From assembly GCA_921293015.1 (NCBI GenBank), contig OV121092.1:13832001-13896000 (forward strand): DNA of 64,000 bases. Reading direction: 5' to 3'. The stretch's first letter is position 1. Every line of letters begins with the position of its first letter. Source of the stretch: Phorcus lineatus (taxonomy: Eukaryota; Mollusca; Gastropoda; Trochida; Trochidae). The position numbers and the translations under genes were made by a program. Positions 13,325 through 25,300 of the stretch are shown piece after piece. Below the pieces are notes generated by a model. That model saw nothing but the letters and a program-made list of their open reading frames with translations, was not told where the DNA came from and did not search any database.

Positions 13325-16300
13325 GTTCATGCAGTTCCACCTCTCAAGTTTTATATAGAAAAACACATTTATTGAAGAAAACCAAGATGATTTATTCACA
13401 AGTACTTTCGACCATAAGGTCTCATCAGGTGAATGACGTCATGATTAACAATTATGACGTCACAATACATTGCATAGATACATATGTTGCGTAGATACAT
13501 TACATACATATAGACTGCATGCTACATATGTAGCGCATTACAAAACATACTTGCAAATGGACATTGAATTGAAGAATATTAGATTAAAGTTTTGAATTAA
13601 GCTTTGGCTTAAGTTTATTAATGAATAATAATTCCTTTTCCGCCAAGCAATTAGATTCAGTGGAATCAACTTTGTATATCGGGAAAACAGAATACATATT
13701 TTTTCCACATGTTTCTAGATGCGCACTTAGAGGGATTGTGCGATTATGCTTTTGTTTAATTTGTGAACGATGAAGATTCATTCTTCTTTTTAACTTGAGC
13801 TCTGTTTTCCCGATATATATTTCCTGACATCCATGACATGAAATCACGTAAATAACATTTTTTGAGTCGCAAGTCATACTTCTTTTTACAGAAAACGTTT
13901 TATTTCCTGAGAATCTAACTGAACTACCTTCAATCAAAATTTTACAGGTTGCGCATCTTTTGTCGCCACATTTTCGGACCTCTGGTTTATCAGTATTAGA
14001 ATCATATTTAGAATTTGTCAATATTTTCCTTAGATTTCGGGGCTGTCTTCGACTATTAACATTATGATAATTTCTCAATATCCGTTTCATCCTTTGACTT
14101 TGATGTAAAACAGGTAAATGTTGATTTACCAAGCTTAGGGCATTATTATGATTTGGATTAAACGTAGTAATTAATGGGAGGCAACTCTTATCTGCATGTT
14201 CAATTTGACTGGTTCCTGAGATGGAAGCGTTTGCGTTCATGCCGGTTTGGGAAGAGGATTTACTGTTGTGGGCTGATTCCCTGAGTTTCTTTTGATCCAA
14301 GCTAACGGCCCTCGTTATACCATCATTAATTAACTCTACAGGATAGTTTTGATTAAGTAAAAAATGTTTTAATTCATAAAGACGTTGTTCTTTAATGTCT
14401 TTTTCCGACACAATAGTGCAAATTCGTCTATCTAAAGAGTATGGGATATTGCGCTTAGTGTGTCTGGGATGACATGACCTAAAATCCAAATATTGGTGGG
14501 TATCAGTACTCTTGTAAAATATATCCGTGTGTATATTGCCTTCAGAATTCAGTTTGACTTTTACATCCAGGAAATTTAGTTCACATTTACTTTTTTCCAT
14601 GGTAAATGAGAGAGAAGGGTCTAGAGAATTTAGAATGCTGTGAATTTCTTGCAGATTTTCATCCGATACCTTTAATATGGCGAAACAATCATCAAGAAAT
14701 CTTTTCCACATGTTTTCTACGTGTAGCTTTGTCTCTTGTCCAAGTTTATTCCCAATTTTTCATAAAGTTGCCTTTCTAAATATCCAAGAACTAAGGTTGC
14801 GTATGTTGGAGCAACTTTAGTGCACATAGCTACGCCTTTCTCTTGTGAGTAATAGCAACCATCAAAATAGAAAATGTTATTGGTCAGTACCAACTTCAAT
14901 GCATCTATTATAAAGCTTTCTGAAAATCTATCATGAATCTCACTTCTGTATTCTTTTAGCCAGTATGTTATAGCTTTAATGCCAAGTGTTGTGTCGATAT
15001 TGCTATATAAGCTGACTACATCAAAACTTACTAGGGTAGAGTTTTTTTCAACATGAGTGGGCAAATTACATAAAAAATCTGTGTCATCTCTGAGATAACT
15101 TTTGACATGTTTACACAATGGTTTTAATATTATGTCTAGATAATTGCTAAGACGTTGTGTACAACTTTCAGGTCCACCAACTATGGGTCTAAAGGGTAAA
15201 TCTTCGGGATCTAAAACACTTACAACTTCTTTATTATCACACATTACTTTTTTCTGAATGAGCTTACTTTTGTGTACCTTTGGAAGGCCATAGAAATTAG
15301 CCGTTTTAGATTCAAAGTTAGTCATATAATCTTTCTCTTTATCAATTAATTTCTTAACTTTGTTACCAACAGCCTTTTCTTTAGATGCAGTTGATTTTTG
15401 ATAATATATATATATATAAAAGATGGTAACCACGGTAACGATTGTAGCTCAAGTCATCAATACCTTCGTCATTTACATAGTTTAGATTAGAACTTCAAGA
15501 TATTTTTTTCATATCCGCTTGTCCATGTAGACAACATACTAAACTGGCTGCCGTGAAATACCATATCATTTCACATCAACCTCTTAGAATTTGCTATCCA
15601 GCTATCATTTTGTACCAAGTAATTCACACTTTTCATAGAAATCCTCATCATCACTACATCATTTAGTATGCTCTTTATTTCATTTTGCAGAACAACCACT
15701 GTCTACGAATCAAGATCCTAGGGGATTGTTACTACTGCGTCAGTGGTCTACCCGAACCGCGTGCGGACCACGCCCACTGCTGTGTGGAGATGGGTCTTGA
15801 CATGATAGATGCTATTGCGTAAGTAAATAATTTCTCTCTAATAAAGTTGTTAATTCCGGCAAAACTTTGTTTCAAATAGAGTACTTTTGAGTTTTTTGTT
15901 GGCGTTATCTCATAAAAACATATGACTGGTATTTAAACATCTGTGCTTTGCGCACTTATTTTGTACAAGCCAGAAGTTCATTCGAAGATATACCACAATC
16001 ATATTTGAAAAATATGAGCACGGTATCCGCTTCTTAAATGCATGAGCAACTCACACAGTCTGACATGAGATACATCAATCAGTACAAAATGCACAAGAAG
16101 TAATGTAATGCTTTATGGTACACATATTTTAAGTATGACATGAGGTATATGTAAATAAAACGTGATCAACATGCTTGTCGTTGTATAATATATTTTAATT
16201 ATCACGATAATGTAGCGATAATATTTATCGTGTACTTACATAAATCAACATGTTACAGATCGGTGTGTGAATCTACTGACGTTAACCTGAACATGCGAGT

Positions 16301-19300
16301 TGGGCTCCACACAGGAAGGGTGCTGTGCGGAGTTCTTGGTCTGAAGAAGTGGCAGTATGACGTCTGGAGTAATGACGTCACGCTGGCAAATAAAATGGAG
16401 GCCGGTGGAATACCTGGGTAAGGAACAAGTGGAGATGGTCTGATTTTTACGAAACGTTCTGTGCATTAGCATTTGAAATGCATTGATCCCAGAAAGTCGT
16501 TACATTCATGTATCTAGGCATACATCAATTTACCAATTTGAAGCTTAATACCTCAAATACTGAAAATTACCAAAATGTATATTCTTTATTCTAGATATAT
16601 ATTTATAAGGACTGTTGCTTTTACCCAGGTTGATATTGAAATGTACATATAAGTTCCAACATTCCCAACTACTCAGTGGGTCATATAGAACCAATGACAA
16701 TAATGAATGAATTGCAGTACTCCTCCTAGATTGTTGCTTTGTGGTATGGCATTATAGCTATTCTTTTTCGATGACCCATAACATGGTCTATTTCTGTTTA
16801 CCAAGGCGTGTTCATCTGACTCAAGCTACCTTGGATCACCTCCACGGGGAGTATGACGTAGAGCCGGGTCGGGGAGGTGACAGGAACTCTACCTTAAAAG
16901 AAGTGGGAGTCGAGACATATCTCATCAAGGCTAAACACCCTCGGAGGGTGAGTGAGAAAGTATGACCTGAACAGTATTTCTTCCTCTACATGTTGTGAAC
17001 ACAATTATGTAAACTAAAATGATTTTATTGAAGTATATTCATGTTTTCTGTTTCCTTGGATGCTAGTTGAGTCATTACCTCCCAAGTGAACCCTTGTACA
17101 AATTGAGCCGTCTCTGAACTGTAATTCGATGGGCGCAAATTTCTCTCTGCACAAAATCGGTCGTAGATGTAAAATAACTTGAGAAAACAAGGACGTATCA
17201 GTATTGAAATTTTGAAAGATTTTGAAATAATAACAGCCTGCTTCACTTATAGCAGAGGTGACGTGGAAATGAGTTACTTGCGAAGCGTCCGTAAGAAGGG
17301 GATTAATTATTTTCGATTACTATCAAACGTTTAACAAACAATGTTTTATATTCCGATAATAGCATGGTTACAAACCTGACATATCATTTGAATCATGGTT
17401 CTTGAAAGGGGAAATTTAGATATCTGATATATTAAAAAAAAATTGAAGTGTAATGCAGAATAAATGTAGAAAATGAAGACTAAGAAATTATTCTCTACAA
17501 ACAACCACGTAAGTGATTTGACTGTCTTTAAAACACCGTGGCACGTTTTCGATGTAACAAACGGATTGCAAGACCATCTTTATTTATCACTTAAAGGAGT
17601 TCTTAAATGAATATGTATATAAACGACTCAAATCCATTTCCCTAACTCAAATGACTAACTCGAAAGTAATCACACTCAAGTGGCCGCATGCAGTTTAGCA
17701 TAATCAATCATTTATCGGGATGGGGGATTTTTAGAAAGTAATGTCTCGAAGACACGGTATACAGTGTCTTAAAGATATATTTACAATATTGTTCTCTTGT
17801 TAAATAATTAAAGTGAAATGCTCTTACCGCACTTGTTATATTCAATAAACGTATGGTGTTAGGTTTGTTTACAAACAGTAGGTAACTTATGGTGCAAATG
17901 GGGTCACAGGGGTCAAAACCTAAAAAACCTAATTTCATCTTTTTCCCTAGTTCCAAAAGGTCTAGAGAGCTGAAAAATTGTGTGAAGACTCCTTGGACAC
18001 TGGGGATTCTAAATTGTAGGTTTGGTGACCACTTGACCCCAAATGGGGTCACAGGGGTCAAAACCTTAAAATCCTACTTTCATCTTCTTCTCCAGTTCCA
18101 AAAGGTCTTGATAGCTTAATAGTTGTGTGTAGACTCCTTGGACAACGGGGATTCTGAATTGTAGGTTCGGTGACCCCTTGACCCCAAATGGGCAATGGGC
18201 CTTTTTTATTTGATTGTGAATAACTTTTAACAAAGTTACACGTCTCGGACGTTGGGACAGGCTATCTTTCCTACACTGCCCATGACCCCATGGTCTAAAC
18301 CCAAACACCTATTTCTATCAAAAGTCTGATGAGCTACAGAGCCCATGGCTCTATTTTTTATGACAAACATGGACATGAAACGTTGAAATTCAGCGGTGGA
18401 TTCCCCCAACCGTATCTGAATTTCTTAGATTTCGACCCCCCTCCGTCCTCTATCTGCGGATGGATCCCACTCCCACCGTCATTTCAATAAGAAATTTCCC
18501 ACACTTTCAAAATTCCAGGATGTGCCAATGAAACTGCTATTTATTGGATCCCTATTTCAGACAAAAGAGTTTAACCTTGTTTCTTTCTGTCTGTTATAAT
18601 GTATCTTTCTTTGTCCTCAGCAAAACGTTTTTGTGCAGAAGGACTGGGCCGGCTTACGACCAAAGAAGCTTTCATTCCGGAATGTTACGAACTGCGTGAT
18701 GAGGTTGATGCAGTCGGTGAGGTTCAACGCTGAAATCCCATTCCAGAATGTACTCACACCGGTTCAGGATGAGAAACCGGTTCATAAATTTGTAAGTTTC
18801 TCGTTTTTTAAGTGTTTTATTTCGAAATTGTAAGGCAACGAATCTAATATTAGTAAAAACTGGAAATCACTGCAGACATTTCTACATTTCTGAGGATTTA
18901 CCTCTTAATTGGTAATATTCATAGTGCAAAATGTCAATGCAGCTGATAACTTTTACTGCGTTAATCATCCACCAAAGGCGTAAACGTATTAATGATTTGA
19001 GTAATCATGACAGTATCATTCCTGTCAAGATAAATAAAACTTCAACCTTTTTATAAATTACACCAGCTATCTTAAATATTTTAATATGTAATCATTGTTA
19101 TCTTGTAGATTTTTTCATATCAGTTCTTCTTCTGAATTCAAACCTTTTACATTATGTTATTAAGATTCTTAAACGTTTTTAGCTCATCAGGTCTGAAAGA
19201 CCCGATGGGCTTATGGCATGGCAAGGCGTCCGGCGTCCGTCCGTCCGTCCGTCCGTCCGTCCATCCGTCCGTCCATCCGTAAACTTTTCACTTTTTCGAC

Positions 19301-22300
19301 TTCTTCTCCAGAACCAATGACTCTAGAGAGCTGAAATTTTATGTGCATACTCCTTGGCAAATGGGGATTCTAAATTGTAGATTTCGTGACCCCATGACCC
19401 CAAATGGGGTCACAAGGGTCGAAAAAAATTAAAAATCTATTTTAATCTTCTTCTCCAGTTCCAAAAGGTCCAGAGAGCTGAATAGTTGTGTGTAGACTCC
19501 TTGGGCACTGGAGATTCTAAATTGTAGGTTTGGTGACCCCATGACCCCAAATGGGGTCACAGGGGTCAAAACATGAAAAACCTATTTTCATCTTCTTCTC
19601 CAGTTCCAAAAGGTCCAGAGAGCTGAAAAGTTGTGTGTAGACTCCTTGGGCACTGGAGATTCTAAATTGTAGGTTTGGTGACCCCATGACCCCAAATGGG
19701 GTCACAGGGGTCAAAACATGAAAAACCTAATTTCATCTTCTTCTCCAGTTCCAAAAGGTCTAGAGAGCTGAAAAGGTGTGTGTAGACTCCTTGGCCAACG
19801 GGGATTCTAAATTGTAGGTTTGGTAACCCCATGACCCCAAATGGGGTCACAGGGGTCAAAACCTGAAAAACCTATTTTCATCTTCTTCTCCAGTTCCAAA
19901 AGGTCCAGAGAGCTGAAAAGTTGTGTGTAGACTCCTTGGGCACTGGAGATTCTAAATTGTAGGTTTGGTGACCCCATGACCCCAAATGGGGTCACAGGGG
20001 TCAAAACCTAAAAAACCTAATTTCATCTTTTTCCCTAGTTCCAAAAGGTCTAGAGAGCTGAAAAATTGTGTGAAGACTCCTTGGACACTGGGGATTCTAA
20101 ATTGTAGGTTTGGTGACCCCATGAATCCAAATGGGGTCACAGGGGTCAAAACCTTAAAATCCTACTTTCATCTTCTTCTCCAGTTCCAAAAGGTCTTGAT
20201 AGCTTAATAGTTGTGTGTAGACTCCTTGGACAATGGGGATTCTGAATTGTAGGTTCAGTGACCCCTTGACCCCAAATGGGCAATGGGCCTTTTTTATTTG
20301 ATTGTGGATTACTCTGACGTTGGGACAGGCTATCTTTCCTACACTGCCCATGACCCCATGGTCTAAACCACAACACCTGTTTCTATCAAAAGTCTGATGA
20401 GCTACAGAGCCCATGGCTCTATTTTTTATAAATCCTGTTACAAACCTGTTCCAACAAAAAGCATTTTCAGGTAAAATTTACAACAATGTTCAAGAGGTTA
20501 ATTTCACAGAATGTAATAAGACGTTTCTTATCTCCTGACAACGCCCGACAATAACAAAGTTATTTTACAAGCAGATTAAAAAAATGTTTAGGGGTCTTCT
20601 TACATCTCAAACATCTAACTGAAGGTCAAGTAGCAATAATGGGCCATACAATACCAGGGTGTTGGTGCATACATATGTCTTGAAAATAACTTGAGCCAGT
20701 ATATCAAGTAACATTATGAATTGGCTGTTGACTCTTATGTGTTTATAGGACGTATAAGCAATGGTCATGTTGATTTTGCGGCAGATGGTATTTATCAAAC
20801 TAATTGCGTAACGTCAGGCTTGAAGTTAATGTATTGTTGAAACGTCAAGAGAGATGTTCTTCAAGGTTAAATGTGGTCTCATATGCTGAATGCTGTTAAA
20901 TGTTTACAGTATTTCAAGTAACATTATAAATTGGCTGTTTACTCTAAAGTGTTAATCGGACGTATTAGCAATGGTCATGTTGATTTTGCAGCAGATGGGA
21001 TTTATCAAACTGGGCACGAATATGATATTCTATTTATCACATTCGCTCAAATTATGAGAAAGCACAACATGAAAACTTATTTTTATCTACATGTAAATGG
21101 TAAATTTTATGCTTACTTCTTTCGCTAAAACCGTCCATATTTTCTTTATTTAGAAAGAGTATTAGTAAAAAAACAGGGTAAGAAGGGTTTTCCTAAAATG
21201 ATTAATGACTTTTGAGATTTATTATTACTTCCTTTACAAAATATGAGATTCTAGGTTTAAGTGAAACACATTAGCGCTATTGTAAGGTTGATTAATTGAT
21301 TAAATGTGTCTCATACATCATGATAATATTACATTTTATCATGGTTATATATTTTGAATAAGTGAATTTTGCATCTTATGCACTTTCCATTATATTCAAT
21401 AATTTGTAATAAAATATAAAAATGACCAAATTTTAAATCTAATACCAAAAGATGCTCACTTCCAACTGGTTTGTATTTTGTCTGCTGTGCATATGTGTTC
21501 CTCATGCATTATTGAGAGCAGAAGTGTTACATTCTTATTTAGTGCAGTACAATTATGGTTTATAAGTTCAAGCTGGCACCAAGAGGGTTACAACAAATCA
21601 TAGTCACATCTGTGTTACGGACCTCCTCTTCGTTTATAGTAGACACCATGGTCACATACACATAAATTAAAATGTTTTTTAAATATTTTTTTATACCTTC
21701 TATTTGTTAATGATGATACTGTAAAATCATTAATAAAGCCTTAGGAATGCATTTCCCTGCAAACGGCGAGGGTTTCTGTATCGTCCAGTTCACTGGAGTA
21801 TTAATATAAAAGCATCAAAACATGTACGTCTTCATGTCTTCTCGGACCTTTGATGGAACATTGATTTTAAAATTAAAAAAAGTGTTGAAAGCATGATTGT
21901 AGTTATTTTTGTTCATTTGTATTTTTTTTTGTAATTTCAGAGTGTTTTTGCATCAATGACGGATAAATTTCGCAAGCCTTTCAAGGAAAGGTCAGTTGAA
22001 ATTTCTTGCAATCGTTTTTTCTTCATTGAGCTTCAGCCTTCAGTAGACAACTGTCAAAGAAATAAGCTTGCCTCTAATTAGCTCAGAGCCACTTAAAGAC
22101 GCAGCGTAAACAACTGCAAGGCTTATATTGGCCAGATATTGGAACGGAAAGTTGTTTGGTGATTTAAGTGCTCTGTGAGGCATGAAAACTTGAAATGCTC
22201 TGACATAGCAGGTCACAATTTTATGCCAGTATGATAAAAACTCTAATCAATATTTCCAGACACTCCAGCTCACCGGAACCACGAGAAAGAGTAAACCGGT

Positions 22301-25300
22301 ATCTTGCACAAGCCATCACAGCACGGAGTGTGGAGAGGGAGAAAAGTAACCACGTTAACTTCATCACGCTCAGGTTCAAGAGCAGCGACACTGAGCGCAG
22401 GGTCAGTACGGGAGATAACTCTCATTTTATTTTCCCCTAGAGGAAAGACTCATTGGCTTTCTTACTGGAAGGGAGAGGTTGCTTTTGCTTGATTTAGAAA
22501 TTATTTTTTTACAGGATGAGATAGTAGGGGAAAAGTTTTTCGTGTCTTTCTATCATGACATTACTTGACTGTCTTTGTCTTATAAACAGTTAGAATGTGT
22601 TTTTGCATTTATATAATAAGATAAGGTCATTCTCGTTCATTTTTTCACAAAGAATTGAAAAATAACACGGAGAGTGTGGTAAAACTAGAGAACTAGTCTA
22701 GAGAACCTCTTCAGATTTCAGATTTCAGATTTCTCCAAGGCTCCGTTCAAATATTCAAACTGAAGCCATATGAAGAACAGGAGAATAATGCAGTCTAAAC
22801 GCCAATATGATCAGACGTAAAATATCTTGATTTTACTCATTTGACTGTTAATCATTCGAACATATGTAGACATTAAATTACTCTGGGTTACTTAATGTAG
22901 CAAACTGAATCGTATTGGTGTTACAGTACCAAACAGTGGAAGACTTTGCATTCGGTGGAAGTCTCATCTGTTCCTTGCTCTTGCTGCTCTGTGCAGCTGG
23001 TGTGCAGGCTGTCATACTGCCGAGGTAAAATGTCACATCTCTCACAGTTTAATTACATACCATTTATGAGTAACAAATATAATGTATTGAGATTACGATT
23101 ATGAAACATTAAAAGTTTTATTGAGAAGGGAAAATTTAACATTCTTAGATTGTTGATTGTCGAATTCCTCAATTTGTTCACATGTGACTATATGAACCAT
23201 GTATTTCAAATGGTAACTATATTTGTTTAGCTGTGGCACTTAAAACAAATAAGAGGGAAATTGAATTCCAAATCATGTTTTGGGGCCGTTAATTTAGAAC
23301 GGTACATAGTCATATCATCTTTTAACAATCTTACCAAGGTCCTTCTATCCTTTACCAACCCCGTCCCGAATATTAAAAAATCCATTTCGTGAAATATGCT
23401 GATCCACAATATGATAATGATACATTTATCGATTTATAACCTTTTCACACTGTTTGGTATAAACAATCTAAAAATCGTACCAATTACCATGAACATGTCG
23501 TTAACAGTTTATCTTTATACATACGACCAATTAACCAACGCAAAAGAGTTAAGACAATGTTATATATTCTTTGAAGAACCTTGCTGCTGTTAATGCTGTT
23601 CCTCGCTTCCTTCACTTGGATCGCAATTGTCCTTATGCTCATTCTGAGCGTTAAGATCAAGGTATGTCTAGTTATGAAGTAATGAAAAGAAAAAATTATT
23701 AAAATGTTAAGGTGATGATTTCTGGTAAAGGATCATTTTAGATGGTCACGAAACCTCAGAAGATTGATATATTGAAATCGAAAGACTTCCGGGAAAAAAC
23801 AAAACGAAACAAATTAAATCATAGAAATATTAATGTTATTTTAATGCTCTATCTTATGGAAATAAATTATCATAAAGTAATATCTTGGTGGCATCAGACC
23901 ATATTTCATTGCTGCGACCTCAGGTCTTATTTGTTGTACAGTTTGAAGGTAAAAACCTTCCTCTTACATAAAACAATTGCATCAAGTAATGAAATTTCTT
24001 TTTTCCAGTGTACACCATTTGATATAAGAAAGTCTTCAGCTCTTCGTCTCTTCATCATGGTCACATCCATCGTACTTATCTACGCAACCGCTCAAGTCAA
24101 TGTTGTGAGTCCACCACCTAAATTACATATATATATTAACATAGATATTTCATAAATCAATAACGAATGTCAATTTTACGAGTTACCTACCTGGAAGTAA
24201 AAAAACTGAAAAGGTATTACAAGTTTTCATTATAACTATAAAGTTTCAACAGAGGAGCTATGCTTTTCTTAAATTGTATACAGATATATGTTTTACTGTG
24301 GATGATATGGAGTAGTATTCTCTACAATTGTAATTTCGCAGACCATAGGCGAGTAAACTGTTACATAGAACTCTGCAGCTTAATATAAGACCATTTAAAA
24401 ACACTGAATCTATGCTGACCAATTATGCCACCACAACGTTAAACATCAGAGCAAACACAATGACCCCTTTGTTTTATTGTACTGTCTTTGATTGATGTTC
24501 ACATTATTGTACGCAACCGATGAACTACTTTGCTTTCAGTTCTGCTGTAAAGGAGGCAACATCTTCGCTTTCCTGACCAACATAACCATGACCCCCGGGG
24601 ACGACACCCATCTAGTCTGCCCCGTCCCTCAATATATCTATCTTAGTGCTATAGTCTCCTTCGTGTGTGTGGCAATATTCCTAAAGCTCTCAGCCTGTAT
24701 CCGTCTTCTCCTAATGGTTATAATGGCTTCACTACATCTATTGCTCATGGAGTTCACTCACAAGAGTATCTTTGATGACTTCGACTACAAAAATAGGTAA
24801 GTATTAAATTGTAAACTGTAAACCCTGTGCTTCTGTTGTTTGACTTGAAACGTTTTGTATGCTTTGTGCTGTTAACAAATTTAAGAACGTTTCTTGACAG
24901 TATGACTTTACGCATTTGGTTGACGAGCTGGTGTCAAGTCAATTTGTTTGCTACAATGGCTGGTTGCTCAAAGTATTCTTCTCTGAAATATAATTACTTT
25001 GTGCTTGAAATCTATTATGTACATATATGATGTTATTTTATTGTGAATGCAGTTGTAAGAATGGAAAGTTAATATATTGGATAATTCTGATCTTTATTTG
25101 AGATAACTTTACGAATGTTTTACTGGAATGATAATATGAAGTATGTTTCCATTGTGAATTTGCTTTCTTTAGTTTTAAGATTTATCTCTATCCTTTTTTA
25201 ACTATTTTTGGTTTTCTTCTAGACCCCTCATCCCCCATCACGTGGCCGGTGCGGTGTGTCTTGTCATCTTTATGGTCACTCTCTTCGTCCAGGGCCGGCA

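Larger units (their letters stand above)
13320..15418 (-). mobile_element. Penelope-like retroelement, 5'-truncated, in an AC intron (antisense)
   Basis: Read on the - strand it has a reverse transcriptase part, a GIY-YIG endonuclease part and a 3' region with a hammerhead ribozyme, the order known for Penelope-like elements. It sits between the two metal-Asp exons of the cyclase, opposite to the gene. Each end abuts a (TA)n tract (about 13286-13319 and 15405-15418), consistent with insertion into a TA repeat that became the target duplication. The N-terminal part of the RT polyprotein is missing and a frameshift splits the rest, so the copy looks dead. Exact ends are approximate. Confidence 0.88.

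Noticed and set aside
18326..18360. CTGATGAG in the minisatellite element tail as a second hammerhead ribozyme (also at 20394)
   Set aside because: The core word is followed by a hairpin, but no GAAA and no stem I partner follow.
19517..20149. Series of 65-codon frames on the - strand (MTPVTPFG...)
   Set aside because: They recur every 145 bp because of the minisatellite; 145 is not a multiple of three, so no continuous protein is possible.
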